64,000 nt of DNA from CAXXOK01 sp001604115 (GCA_034928535.1 JAYFOV010000008.1:17213-81212); one strand, 5' to 3'; positions 9,106-18,324 are shown, counted from the first letter of the stretch. The notes: generated by a model not told the origin, from the sequence alone. Numbers and translations: made by a program.

Positions 9106-9822
9106 TTACTGAATGAATTGCGGATACTTTTCCTGAAGCACGACCATCTCATCAAAAATCCGGCGCACGTGCCTGCGCAGCATCGCCTGCACATCCTGCA
9201 AGTTGCGCTGGGCAATCAATGCGAGCATCTGCTCATGCTGATCCACATTCAAGTTCTGGATTCCTTCGTCACTGCAGGAGGAAAGGTAGCGCAAACGCTG
9301 GTAATCAAAGCAGTTGCGGCGCAGCACCTGGTAGCACAGGTATTTGTCTGTAGCCACATAAAACGTGCGGTGGAACTCATCGTCATGCGCCAAAAACGCA
9401 ATACAATCATGCTGCTCCAACGCCTGTTTTTGCAGGCAGATCACCTTGGCAAGCGTATCCAGATATTCCGGTTTCAGGTTGAGCACAAACTGCTCAAGCA
9501 CCGCCTGCTCCAGCGATTCGCGCAAAAAATGCTCCTGCTGCGCGCGTTCCGTACTGATTTTCGCTACAGCCGTTCGCCGTTGCGGCGATATGATCACCAT
9601 TTTTTCCCGCGACAGGCGGATAAACGCCTCCCGCACCGGGGTACGGCTCACCCCCAGCGCATTGGCGGTTTCCTGCTCGCTCATGGTCATACCGGGCGGC
9701 ATTTGCATATTGATGATGCGTTCCCGCAAGGTTTGATAGATCTGGCTGGTGACCGTCTGACTGTCTTTTAGATGAAAATCACTCACCTGCAGGGGGGCGA
9801 ATCGTTCATTGGGTATCTCCAT
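9106..9822 (-). CDS. GntR-family transcriptional regulator (FadR/FCD subfamily)
   Basis: DNA-binding regulator of 238 residues. An N-terminal GntR winged helix (about residues 20-90) includes the conserved ALGVSRTPVREAFIRL recognition region. A C-terminal all-helical FCD ligand-binding domain (about 95-230) contains EQHDCIAFLAHDDEFHR, and the Asp and His residues typical of metal-binding FCD domains are visible. An AAAGGAG site precedes the ATG. FCD regulators usually sense small carboxylates or sugar acids, but no metabolic gene lies next to it, so the effector cannot be inferred. It is isolated on the minus strand and convergent with lepA. Confidence 0.9.
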   Translation of the reverse strand: MEIPNERFAPLQVSDFHLKDSQTVTSQIYQTLRERIINMQMPPGMTMSEQETANALGVSRTPVREAFIRLSREKMVIISPQRRTAVAKISTERAQQEHFLRESLEQAVLEQFVLNLKPEYLDTLAKVICLQKQALEQHDCIAFLAHDDEFHRTFYVATDKYLCYQVLRRNCFDYQRLRYLSSCSDEGIQNLNVDQHEQMLALIAQRNLQDVQAMLRRHVRRIFDEMVVLQEKYPQFIQ

Positions 9823-9835
9823 TGGCTGCTCCTTT

Positions 9836-10316
9836 ACTGAAACACGCTCAGGCTATCCCAAGCGTCCTTCAGGCACTGCGTTGCTGCAACCTCGGTGGCA
9901 AGGTTGGCTTTCCTTTTGGCGCAAACCGCATCCACCTCCCCGCGCAATCGGGACCGGCCTGTTCTCTTTTCCTATATATTGATTTGACGTATCGTTGCCA
10001 AATCCTCCTGCGGACGAAGCGGGAAACCCCTACCGCCGAAAAAGTCGTATGCTTCCAATCAGCATGACTGCACAAAAGCAGAGGCCGTCGATGGATTAGA
10101 TTTTGCGCTGCATGCAGATCACTGGCCTGCGGCAATGGTTTGTCCCTTTGCATCTGCGCCCGAACAAAGAAAATTCTTCCATAAACCACATCCTTTGTTC
10201 CATAGCGTCCAAGAAAATGGTATGATACTCCCGTAACACAAGATGAAGGGCGGCCTGTCACATTGTTCGATCGTTTTGCACGTCCCCGGGCTGATTCATC
10301 AGAGGGGAACATCGCC
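9836..10316. other. Divergent intergenic region between the GntR regulator and the diguanylate cyclase
   Basis: About 480 bases with no supported gene. It holds a candidate minus-strand promoter (9973-10001) and a TATGAT box at 10221-10226 that could serve the plus-strand gene, though its -35 is poor. A short interrupted dyad (AGTC/TGCT arms) lies near 10041-10067. Confidence 0.5.
9973..10001 (-). promoter_or_regulatory. Candidate promoter/operator of the GntR gene
   Basis: On the minus strand TTGGCA (9996-10001) and TATATA (9973-9978) are 17 bases apart. The segment also forms an ATTTG...CAAAT dyad, which could be an autoregulatory site. The distance to the gene is about 150 bases, so the call is tentative. 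Confidence 0.35.
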
Positions 10317-11342
10317 ATGATCCAGCTCAGCCTTACGATCCGCATGTCGATTGCCTGCAGCATCGCATGCGTGATCGGCGCCGCATTCATGGCTGTCGCC
10401 GGGCATATCGGGTTGGCAGGCATCTTCCTGCTTACGCTTTTTGCCTGTATCGGCGCGATTCCGCTGTTGATCCGCCAACGTATATCCAATGAAATAGCGA
10501 GCCTGATCCCAATTTTAATTCTTTGCTTTCTGTACACACCTGTCAGCTGGTTCACATTGGACGGTTTGCTTGGCTGCACGCCGTACCTTACACTCCTGTT
10601 TTCCTTGGTGATCGTACTCACATACTATCGCAAGCTTCAATCGTGGCTGTTGATTGCCTATGGTCTGCTGGTTGCTGGGCTTTCGTTACACTGGCTGCTT
10701 ACCAACCGCAACACTGCGGAAATGACACGCGCCTTGTACATCTTCTTTACCTATCTGATTACGCTGGCGCTGATGCTGGTATTGGTCGAAAGTCTGAAGC
10801 GCAAGCAGCTGGAAATCAATCAGCGGATGATCGATCTGTCGCAGCGCGATCCCCTGACTCAGTTGCTGAACAGGCGCGGCATCCAGCAAGCGCTGGACAT
10901 CCATGAGCAACGTTATGCTGCAGCGGGGCAGGATTATGCCCTGGTAATGCTGGATGTAGATCGCTTTAAGCGCATCAATGACGATTATGGCCACAACCTC
11001 GGCGATGCTGTGCTGCACAGCCTGGCGGAGTGCATCCACCAGTGCATCCGAAGCACAGACTACGCCGGTCGCTTTGGCGGTGATGAGTTTTTGCTTATTT
11101 TGACGCATGTGGATCAGTCTACTGTCGATCATGTGCGCTCCCGCATCCATGCTGCTCTGCGCGATGTGCAAGGGTACGCCTTTCCCATCACGACCAGCGT
11201 TGGCTTTGCCTTGCGCTCCGAGTGCGATTCCAGTGATGCCGCCTTGGAACTGGCCGATGGTCGAATGTATGAAAACAAAAACCGGGATGAGGTAATGCCC
11301 TTGCAGGTATCGTCTGCACAGACCCACACCGTGCAGCCCTGA
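10317..11342 (+). CDS. Membrane-bound diguanylate cyclase (GGDEF)
   Basis: Makes the second messenger c-di-GMP from two GTP. The protein has 341 residues with about six hydrophobic helices in the first ~160, then a short linker and a GGDEF domain. The catalytic motif is intact (FGGDEF, GGDEF at residues 254-258). An RxxD inhibitory site (RSTD, 245-248) sits exactly five residues upstream, so product inhibition is expected. No recognisable periplasmic sensor is present. The ATG at 10317 follows GAGGGG at nine bases and is preferred over an in-frame TTG at 10263. Proximity to surface-glycan genes suggests, but does not prove, a role in surface or biofilm control. Confidence 0.9.
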   Translation: MIQLSLTIRMSIACSIACVIGAAFMAVAGHIGLAGIFLLTLFACIGAIPLLIRQRISNEIASLIPILILCFLYTPVSWFTLDGLLGCTPYLTLLFSLVIVLTYYRKLQSWLLIAYGLLVAGLSLHWLLTNRNTAEMTRALYIFFTYLITLALMLVLVESLKRKQLEINQRMIDLSQRDPLTQLLNRRGIQQALDIHEQRYAAAGQDYALVMLDVDRFKRINDDYGHNLGDAVLHSLAECIHQCIRSTDYAGRFGGDEFLLILTHVDQSTVDHVRSRIHAALRDVQGYAFPITTSVGFALRSECDSSDAALELADGRMYENKNRDEVMPLQVSSAQTHTVQP

Positions 11343-11388
11343 CCGGCCACCGCAACCATCCCTGCACGGGAAGCCGCCGTATTCAAGC

Positions 11389-11446
11389 AGCAACGCCTGC
11401 GCCGGAACCGATAACCCTATCGGCAGGCGCGGGCGTTGCTTTACGT
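11389..11446 (+). terminator. Terminator after the diguanylate cyclase gene
   Basis: Long hairpin: AGCAACGCC (11389-11397) pairs with 11432-11440, continued by TGCGCC/GGCGCG, with an inner CCGATA/TATCGG stem. It is followed by a T-rich run (TTTACGTTTCT). Confidence 0.8.
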
Positions 11447-11551
11447 TTCTCTTGTGTGCCTTAGTTTGCCCAGCACTGCGCAGCCCATCGCAAGCACCAA
11501 AACATGCTGCAGGGGCCGTACCTGATTCCCGCTGGGCGGGTGGCCAATTGC

Positions 11552-14500
11552 TTACTGCCGCCCGTACAGTACAAAGCTGCTGCCAGTGGGATAGACCTGC
11601 ACATGCTGCATTACCCCTACGGTAGAAAGATTGGAAACGACATACCCGTAAGAATAATCGTACAGCTCGTGAAGGGTGATGGATCGATCCCCATTGCTGT
11701 CGGCATATAGGCTGGTGTAGCTGCTGGTCAGCTCGTTCCAGCCGCTGCCCACGCAAACCCCGCGCGTGAAAACGCCTGCCCATACGCCATTGGTTTGCAG
11801 CATATAACCGGATTCCGTTTTGCTGGCTGCCACCAATACATAATAACCATTGGTCGCCAAATTGGATTTGCCTGCCCTTGAAAACTCTTGGATAAAAGAA
11901 TTGGTAAATGCGTCTGCGCTGGATTCTTCGCCTTTGCCAATCATGTTCCCGCTATGGCATGCGTTGATGATGACGATTTTGGTGCCGGGAATCTTGTCCA
12001 GTGCAGTGCGCAGCCGTGTTGGCGAAACGATATCGTCCGTGGAGTATAGCCCGCCTACGCCGCACAGTGCCCCCAGATACTCGTTGTTGCTGTCAAACAG
12101 ACCGTGCCCGGAGTAGAAGAACAACGAAACATCATCGCTGTCTGCACCGGCAAATGTACTGGCGATGCTGCTTACGATGCCGCTGGCCGTCAGGTTCAGC
12201 TTCCGCGTGACCGCGTAGGGCGTAGCCGTCATGGTTTCCAGCATGGCCTTGATCGAGTTGGCATCCAAATCCGTGCCTTGGAGTGCCTGCGCCTCACCCG
12301 GATAGAGTTGCCCTATGGAAAGCGCCCTGTACGTGACGCTGGAACTGCCTCCGGTGAGCGATACCGTGCGTGCGCCGCACATGTTGCTGGTAAAGCGTTT
12401 GCTGCCACCCTGCCGCACTGCGCGCATTTTGAAGTAGCCTGCAGTGATGTCCTCTTCAAACGTCACATCGCAGGAGCGCTCCTGGGCTGTGGCGGAAGTC
12501 AGCAAAGAGTATGTGCTTCCGTCCAGACTCACATAAACGTCATAGGCCGTTGCATTGGCTACAGCGCCCCACGTGACACGCGCCGTCTTCCCCCCCAGGT
12601 TGGCGACTGCCATGGTCGGCACCGCAAGCGGGTAGGCGCTGCAATAGGCCGAAAGGTTGCTGTACAGCGTTCCCCCGGTGTAACTTAGCACCGCGCGTAC
12701 CTTGTAATAGCTGTACCGGCCGCTGGGCGCAGACCGGTCTGTGCAGGATGTACCTGTGAAGGAGCCGATATAGGTGCTGTACGCCCCATTGGCGGCGGAG
12801 TCCCGATAGACCCGGTAGGATGTTGCCCCCGGCACGCTGCCCCACTCCACCGTCATTGCTGTGGCTGATGGGGAATGGGTGCCAGTGATGGTAGGCGCCG
12901 TAAAGTTAGCCACGCCTACTTTCGCATCGCTATACGGCCCCATGTAGGATGTTTGATCCACCTTGACCACCGCACGGAGTTTGAAGAACACAGGATCGCT
13001 TCCCAGCCCGTCTACCCTGCACGAATTGACGCCGTTGGTGACGGTGCCCAGTTGGGTATAGGTACCATTGGCCTGTGTTGCGCCATAGAGCGCATAGCCC
13101 GTAGCATTGCTGACTGCATTCCAGCGGATCTGCACACTGCCGCTTCCATCCGATGTGACGGAGGCAATGACCGCCTTCCCCAAAGGCGACATGTTGAGCA
13201 CATTGGACATCCCGGATCGGTACTCCACACCGCTCACGCGATTGTAGGCCAGCATCTTGTAACTGTTGATCACGCCGGGCACAGCGGCTTGATCCACAAA
13301 GCTGCTCTGCGAACCGGACACTTTGGCCAGATAGGTGAAGGCTCCTGTGCTGCCCGAACGTGTTGTTGTGGCGCGGTAAATATAGTACCCGTCGATCAGG
13401 CTTGTCCCGTTCCAGCTCAAGCGCACACCACGGGTGGCGCCCGTGGCATAACACTGTGTGAGTGTCGGCTGCAGATAGGCGGCCACTGCTGTCACGCGAA
13501 ATCCGTAATGAGTCACAGAGTTGTCTGACAGTAGACGCACATGAACCCGGTTGCCTCGCGTGGTGATACTTTTACCCGCCAACTGCCCCCCGGTAAAGGC
13601 AGCAACATAAGTTCCCTCCGCATCGTAGATCACGATGAAATCATAGTTGTTTTCCACATACGTATCTGTGCTGAAAGTGATCGTGACGCGCGCGGCGGAG
13701 GGCACAGTGCACACCCAGGCCATGTCCGTATTGTTGGCATAATTGTGCTGGCTTTGAAAATCCGACAGGCTGTTAACGTTGATATAGGTGACTTTGCTCC
13801 CGTACACATTGGCCGAATCAGCCAAGGATAGCCCGGAAAGTTTTTCCTCCAGGTTGCCTTTGCCCGGCTTATCTTCCTTGCTGGGTGTTACGACAGGCGC
13901 CGGGGGCGTAGCAGTCGCCGTTGCGGCAGGCGTCGGCGTTGCCGGAAAAACGTCCGGGATGGTGAAAGTATCCATCGGGGGCTCTGTAGGCAAAGCTGAC
14001 CCCTCTGCCGTGGGCTCTGGGGTGGGCGTGAACTCCGGTGCCGGTGCGCTTGCTGCAGCATCCGCTGCAGGGGGCGCACCGGTGGGTAGCTCGCTTGGCA
14101 CAAACTCTGCTGCCGGTAATGGCAGGGTGCGCTCATCGTCATAATAGGCTTGCTGCGTTGCCGGCAGCGCAGCAAAAGCTTCCTGCATGGATCGGATTTC
14201 CAGATCCGACAGCGGGTAAAGCGCCTCGGCATCCACATAGGCAAGAATAGTCACGCCATTTACATTGAACGCCAGCCGAAGTCGGTCTGTCCCGCTGCCG
14301 ACGTTTGGGCGCTGAAAGGCATACGCCACCGCGCCCTTGGCAATCTGGCCAATGCCATCCTCCCGGCCGGTTGCATTCAGGTAGGCCGTTGCGCGGTTCA
14401 AAAGCCTCATATAGCCAGTGCGGATATCAGGCATCTCCGCCAGATTGTTGCCTGCCAGCGGCGTAGAGGTAGGCACAGGTGTCGCTGTCGGTTCCAGTGT

Positions 14501-14884
14501 GTTCGGCAGTGTTTCGTTTGCGGCAGGAGTATGCACCTGTGTGGCGCTTGGCGTCACGCTGGCCGTTGGTTCCGCCGTGGGCGGGTCGCTGGGCTCGGCC
14601 GTTGGTTCAGGCGTTGGCGTTGCCGTCGGCTCTGGCGTAGGCTCTGCTGTGGGTTCCGGCGTGGGTGGCGCTGTGGGCTCCGGCGTGGGTGGCGCTGTGG
14701 GCTCCGGCGTAGGGGGCGCGGTTGGTTCGTGTGAGGCCTGGTCTTGCGCTTGCTGGGTATCGGCCGAGAGGGTGCCGCCCGCACCCTCTTCCGAGAGGAC
14801 GTTTCCAAAACTGACCAGGCATAGTATTATTGAAAGAAAGATTGCAACGGCATTCCGCAGCCCTGTTTCCATTTTAGTTTTCAT
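11552..14884 (-). CDS. Large secreted protein: CUB-like and fibronectin-III-like domains with a C-terminal caspase-like peptidase
   Basis: Predicted extracellular protein of 1,110 residues. A signal peptide (hydrophobic core about residues 12-28) is followed by a Pro/Thr/Glu-rich stalk (about 53-115) built on PTPEPTAP repeats. A second Pro/Thr/Ala-rich linker reaches about residue 350, then come a CUB-like beta domain (about 360-470) and several fibronectin-III-like repeats (about 470-870). The C-terminal region has the clan CD protease pattern: a hydrophobic strand ending YSGHG (His927), then a strand ending NACHSG (Cys976). This is the His/Cys dyad of caspase/metacaspase-like (C14) peptidases. 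There is no LPxTG or other anchor at the C-terminus. Substrate, activation and exact subfamily are unknown. Confidence 0.82.
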   Translation of the reverse strand: MKTKMETGLRNAVAIFLSIILCLVSFGNVLSEEGAGGTLSADTQQAQDQASHEPTAPPTPEPTAPPTPEPTAPPTPEPTAEPTPEPTATPTPEPTAEPSDPPTAEPTASVTPSATQVHTPAANETLPNTLEPTATPVPTSTPLAGNNLAEMPDIRTGYMRLLNRATAYLNATGREDGIGQIAKGAVAYAFQRPNVGSGTDRLRLAFNVNGVTILAYVDAEALYPLSDLEIRSMQEAFAALPATQQAYYDDERTLPLPAAEFVPSELPTGAPPAADAAASAPAPEFTPTPEPTAEGSALPTEPPMDTFTIPDVFPATPTPAATATATPPAPVVTPSKEDKPGKGNLEEKLSGLSLADSANVYGSKVTYINVNSLSDFQSQHNYANNTDMAWVCTVPSAARVTITFSTDTYVENNYDFIVIYDAEGTYVAAFTGGQLAGKSITTRGNRVHVRLLSDNSVTHYGFRVTAVAAYLQPTLTQCYATGATRGVRLSWNGTSLIDGYYIYRATTTRSGSTGAFTYLAKVSGSQSSFVDQAAVPGVINSYKMLAYNRVSGVEYRSGMSNVLNMSPLGKAVIASVTSDGSGSVQIRWNAVSNATGYALYGATQANGTYTQLGTVTNGVNSCRVDGLGSDPVFFKLRAVVKVDQTSYMGPYSDAKVGVANFTAPTITGTHSPSATAMTVEWGSVPGATSYRVYRDSAANGAYSTYIGSFTGTSCTDRSAPSGRYSYYKVRAVLSYTGGTLYSNLSAYCSAYPLAVPTMAVANLGGKTARVTWGAVANATAYDVYVSLDGSTYSLLTSATAQERSCDVTFEEDITAGYFKMRAVRQGGSKRFTSNMCGARTVSLTGGSSSVTYRALSIGQLYPGEAQALQGTDLDANSIKAMLETMTATPYAVTRKLNLTASGIVSSIASTFAGADSDDVSLFFYSGHGLFDSNNEYLGALCGVGGLYSTDDIVSPTRLRTALDKIPGTKIVIINACHSGNMIGKGEESSADAFTNSFIQEFSRAGKSNLATNGYYVLVAASKTESGYMLQTNGVWAGVFTRGVCVGSGWNELTSSYTSLYADSNGDRSITLHELYDYSYGYVVSNLSTVGVMQHVQVYPTGSSFVLYGRQ
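14648..14719. repeat. Tandem 24-bp repeat encoding the Pro/Thr/Glu stalk
   Basis: Three nearly identical 24-bp units (14648-14671, 14672-14695, 14696-14719), each encoding eight residues of the PTPEPTAP pattern of the secreted caspase-like protein. Degenerate copies flank them. Such arrays can vary in copy number. Confidence 0.8.
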
Positions 14885-14931
14885 TGCCGCATACCCCTAT
14901 TTTCTTTTGAACGTACTGGAAATTCTGTTAT

Positions 14932-14960
14932 ATTTTAGCACTCGGCACTGATGCCGTCAA
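14932..14960 (-). promoter_or_regulatory. Promoter of the secreted caspase-like gene
   Basis: On the minus strand TTGACG (14955-14960) and TAAAAT (14932-14937) are 17 bases apart, with a TGC extension before the -10 box. AGGGG precedes the ATG at nine bases. The gene therefore appears to be transcribed alone. Confidence 0.78.
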
Positions 14961-15001
14961 TCACAAACGAACTTGAACGTCCGCCGCAAGCATCCACATA
15001 C

Positions 15002-15041
15002 AAAAAAAGAACGGATAGGGCGCTTGACCCGGGTCCGTTCT
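15002..15041 (-). terminator. Terminator of the glycosyltransferase operon
   Basis: On the minus strand AGAACGGA (15034-15041) pairs with TCCGTTCT (15008-15015) and a run of seven T follows. It lies about 75 bases beyond the last glycosyltransferase gene. Confidence 0.9.
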
Positions 15042-15113
15042 GAACTATGATTCGCTCATGAAGGTAAGTGCGTTGCTCCCAGCACTTTTCTGAACGTATC
15101 AGGCAAACCGCCT

Positions 15114-16187
15114 TCACGCAGTCGCCCGGCTTTGCATAGTCCGCCGCAACGCTTCTGCATATGCTTGGCCAAAGTGTCGCCCTTCGCGAAGCTCCTCGCC
15201 AATGTTCCGAGCCTTGCCAGCCATGGCGGCATACTGTGCTGGCGTCACCGCCTCCAAAACTTCCCGCAACGTGAGCAAGGACCCAATGCAAAGGCCGTAT
15301 CCACCTTGACGTACCTGATCGGCCAATGCCGAATCTTCCCATACGATCAGCGGGATTCCTGCTGCCAGATACAGGGATGCCTTATGCGGGTTGTTGTAGC
15401 GCAGATAAAGGCCAAACTCCCCTGCGCAAGTCTCCGCCGAATCGCCGTCCCATACCAACCCAAAGGCACCCTGCAGCTGTGCGGGCAGTTCCTCGGCCGG
15501 TACCATACCATGGTAGACAACCTGTGCATGCTCTACACCCGCCACCAGCCCTTTGCCGTAAAGGTGCATCATGCAGGGAGGCTTGTCCAGCAACGGGTAC
15601 AAATAGCCGCATTTCTCCGGGCTCAAGTTTCCCGCTATGTTGAGGGAAGCCGAGCAGGTGACCTGCGTTCTGGGCACACTCGTCACATAATCAAACAAAC
15701 CCAGCTCGATCAGCTTTTCTGCAGCGATGCCTTGCGCACACAGGTGCGCCTTCATGCGCGCATTATGGCATAGGATCAAGTCAAACACCGGCAGCAGGTG
15801 TTGGTCATTGGCCAGAGCCCCTTTCCCATCTATGCCGCGGAGTGAATCCAGATCATGCACCAGCGCCACAAAAGCAATGTGCTTGCTGCCGGCGATCCAC
15901 CGGATCATCCGCCGAATCAACCCGCCAGCCTTGACTGGGTACATGGGGTACTGGCAGAATACCATCGCACCCTTTTCAACACGTGCCCACAGCCGTAGCC
16001 AATCCAGCAGGCATGCGGCCATCAACCAGAGCTGCCGCAGGCGGTTGCCCCCTGCCGTCTGGGGCGCATGCATTGCAAACGCCTCCAGCCCTTGTTTCAG
16101 CGCAAGTTGCTCAACATCGGAGCGCGCCTTTTGAAAGGCATTTCCGGCGGCAGGCTTCCAACCAGCTGTCAGGATATATTGCTTCAT
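15114..16187 (-). CDS. Glycosyltransferase, galactofuranosyltransferase-like
   Basis: Cytoplasmic sugar transferase of 357 residues that resembles the beta-1,6-galactofuranosyltransferase/WbbI-like group. It has the early KARSDVE segment, a VHDLDSLRG motif in the middle, a C-terminal YNNPHKASLYLAAGIPLIVW segment and a D-x-D-S region (VWDGDSAETC). Two hydrophobic stretches (about 50-110) may be membrane-associated. It is the last of four glycosyltransferase genes on this strand and its start overlaps the upstream gene by four bases, with GGAGG at good spacing. The sugar donor is uncertain: no UDP-galactopyranose mutase is visible here. Confidence 0.72.
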   Translation of the reverse strand: MKQYILTAGWKPAAGNAFQKARSDVEQLALKQGLEAFAMHAPQTAGGNRLRQLWLMAACLLDWLRLWARVEKGAMVFCQYPMYPVKAGGLIRRMIRWIAGSKHIAFVALVHDLDSLRGIDGKGALANDQHLLPVFDLILCHNARMKAHLCAQGIAAEKLIELGLFDYVTSVPRTQVTCSASLNIAGNLSPEKCGYLYPLLDKPPCMMHLYGKGLVAGVEHAQVVYHGMVPAEELPAQLQGAFGLVWDGDSAETCAGEFGLYLRYNNPHKASLYLAAGIPLIVWEDSALADQVRQGGYGLCIGSLLTLREVLEAVTPAQYAAMAGKARNIGEELREGRHFGQAYAEALRRTMQSRATA

Positions 16188-17317
16188 GCTTTCCCATCCT
16201 CCATGGTCTTCCGAAAAAAATGTGCCAAGAGCTGCACGTTTTCCGCCAGGTCAAATCCGGCGGCTTGAAGAACCGCTTGCACGTCCCGGCGCGGCGCAGC
16301 GGCATGCATCGCGCTTTCCATAGCGGCCGCCCAGCGTTCCGGGTCGTCAATGGGCAAAAACGTAACTGCCTCCACAATTTTGGTTTCTGCCGGAGAACCA
16401 AAGGAGAGGAGGCAAGGCAGCCCGGCTGCTTGGGCCTCCACCGCCACCAAACTGAGCCCTTCAAACAAGGAGGGCAGCACAAAGAGATCCGCAGCCTGCA
16501 ATAATGCCGGCACATCCTGCCGGAAGCCAGTAAAAATCACACTGTTTGTAACGCCAAGCGCTTCTGCCTGCGCCTGTGCAGCGGCCATGCCATCCCCTTC
16601 GCCCACCAGGAGCAATCTGGCCTGAGGCTGTCGTTGGGCGAGTTTTGCAAATGCCTCGATCAGGAACGGGTGGTTTTTCTGTGCTTGAAAACGGCCAACA
16701 TGCGCGACCACATAACACTCATCCAACCGCATGGACGCACGGCACGCGGCGCGCACCTCCGGTTGAAAAGCAAAGCGCGCTACCTCCACAGCGTTTTGGA
16801 TGATCCGGTAACGCTCGCCAACCCGCAGCGCTTCGGGAAACGCCCACGCACCTGCCTTGGGGGAACATGCCCAGAAATCCGTGGCAATGCGGTCAATGCG
16901 CGCCCGGTTCCGGCGGTGCAGGATGCCCCGCAACCGTCCTTTCAGGCTCAGATCCATATTGTCTGAATTGTGGCTGTGGAAAATGCGGGTGGGAATGCGG
17001 TAACGCGCCGCATAGCGCAATGGTTCCACATTATTCATCATACAGTCGTTTTCCCAGTACACTGCATAATCAGCCGCATGCTTGCGAAAAAAGGCATCCA
17101 GCGCCCGGTAATAAGCCAGCGGCGCGCGGCTGCGCTGTGGCAGGAAGTACACGTGCCCACCCATTTGTTCGATGCGCTGCTGAAAGGCACAGCACGGGTA
17201 GCGGCACAGAAAATCAAACTGGAAACCTTGCTCGGCCAGTTTTTCACAATAGTTCATCACGAAGGTTTCAATGCCCCCTACTTGATCCGTCATCCCGCCA
17301 ATGAGTATCTTTTTCAT
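16184..17317 (-). CDS. Glycosyltransferase family 4 (GT-B fold)
   Basis: Retaining glycosyltransferase of 377 residues. The N-terminal Rossmann domain begins MKKILIGGMTDQVGGIE, the GGIE loop being typical of EpsF/CapM-like enzymes. The C-terminal domain has VGRFQAQKNHPFLIEAF and the nucleotide-sugar-binding region ending PSLFEGLSLVAVEAQAAGLP, with the E-x7-E signature. It overlaps its neighbours by four bases on both sides, indicating tight co-translation. It probably adds one sugar to the surface glycan; the acceptor and donor cannot be inferred. Confidence 0.9.
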   Translation of the reverse strand: MKKILIGGMTDQVGGIETFVMNYCEKLAEQGFQFDFLCRYPCCAFQQRIEQMGGHVYFLPQRSRAPLAYYRALDAFFRKHAADYAVYWENDCMMNNVEPLRYAARYRIPTRIFHSHNSDNMDLSLKGRLRGILHRRNRARIDRIATDFWACSPKAGAWAFPEALRVGERYRIIQNAVEVARFAFQPEVRAACRASMRLDECYVVAHVGRFQAQKNHPFLIEAFAKLAQRQPQARLLLVGEGDGMAAAQAQAEALGVTNSVIFTGFRQDVPALLQAADLFVLPSLFEGLSLVAVEAQAAGLPCLLSFGSPAETKIVEAVTFLPIDDPERWAAAMESAMHAAAPRRDVQAVLQAAGFDLAENVQLLAHFFRKTMEDGKA

Positions 17318-18324
17318 ACTGCGACCCCCTTGGCACGGCGCGCGTACCAGCGCATCAGCCTTTTAACCGGGCGGTAAGCCAGCGTCAGCCCAAGCGCCAG
17401 ACATTTTCGCACAACCGGGATGTCTCCCGCTATAAGCCGCAAAACACCTGCACGCAGCCGCTTGCGCCACAGCCTTTCCTGTGCCAGAAAGCGTTGATCC
17501 GTAGAAGGTTCATCATGCAGGATCAAACGGCACAGCAAGGTAAAATTAACCCTGTGCAGATTCAGCTCCGCCCATGGGAGCAAGTCAGGCCGGTTAGCGC
17601 TGGCATCCACCACCACATCCTGCCATATGCGTTCCAGCCCCAGATCTCGTTCGGAAAATCCACTTCTGGTAAGGCTTTCCGGATTTTGATAATAGTTGTA
17701 CAGCGGTTGCTCCGTTTCTACGATCGCGCTGGCCTGCCGGAAAGCACGGTAGGTAAACCATACGTCCTCCCCATCAGATATGCCTTCCGGAAATCGCACG
17801 GCCTCCAACGTTGCCCGGCGATACAGGCGGTTCATCACATAGAAAATGCATTTTTGCGTGCCGATTCTAAAAAAATCTCGCCAGTAGGCATCCGGCGCGG
17901 CTGTTTTGACCTCATACACCGCCGTCTCCAGCAGCGCTGTGTTGCCGTCTGTATGTCGCAAGCCACAAATGGCGATATCGGCGCGGCTTTGCTGTAGCAT
18001 CTGCAGGAGTGTTTCATACATGGCTGGCTCACACCAATCGTCGCTATCCACAAAGCCAATAAAGTCTCCCTGCGCAACCGCCAGGCCGGCATTGCGTGCC
18101 TTGCTCACTCCGCCGTTTGGCAGGTGGAGCACTTTGACACGCTCGTCTTGCCTGGCATAGGCATCGCATAGCGATCCGCTGCCATCGGGCGATCCGTCAT
18201 CGACCAGGATGATTTCTAGCGCCGTATACGTTTGCCCCAGCAGCGCATCCACGCATCGGGGAAGCGTGCGCTCCGCACGCCACAATGGCACGATCACCGA
18301 TATCAACGGAGCGGAGCCGTCCAT
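17314..18324 (-). CDS. Glycosyltransferase family 2
   Basis: GT-A fold transferase of 336 residues. The N-terminal domain contains ISVIVPLWRAERTLPRCVDALLGQT, then ILVDDGSPDG and the metal-binding VDSDDW motif. A second half with NRLYRR and DGEDVWF gives the usual ED catalytic segment. The chosen ATG (18324) has GGAGG nine bases upstream; an extension to 18360 has no support. The gene overlaps the following GT4 gene by four bases. A family-level assignment is secure but the sugar is unknown. Confidence 0.9.
   Translation of the reverse strand: MDGSAPLISVIVPLWRAERTLPRCVDALLGQTYTALEIILVDDGSPDGSGSLCDAYARQDERVKVLHLPNGGVSKARNAGLAVAQGDFIGFVDSDDWCEPAMYETLLQMLQQSRADIAICGLRHTDGNTALLETAVYEVKTAAPDAYWRDFFRIGTQKCIFYVMNRLYRRATLEAVRFPEGISDGEDVWFTYRAFRQASAIVETEQPLYNYYQNPESLTRSGFSERDLGLERIWQDVVVDASANRPDLLPWAELNLHRVNFTLLCRLILHDEPSTDQRFLAQERLWRKRLRAGVLRLIAGDIPVVRKCLALGLTLAYRPVKRLMRWYARRAKGVAV

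Noticed and set aside
9869..10621. A 250-residue minus-strand frame across the GntR-GGDEF intergenic region
   Set aside because: It overlaps the 5' half of the clear diguanylate cyclase gene, shows no motifs and runs through the promoter region.
14560..14760. Repeats considered as a CRISPR array
   Set aside because: Units are 24 bp, contiguous and in frame, with no spacers; they encode the protein stalk. No CRISPR array or cas gene is seen anywhere in the window.
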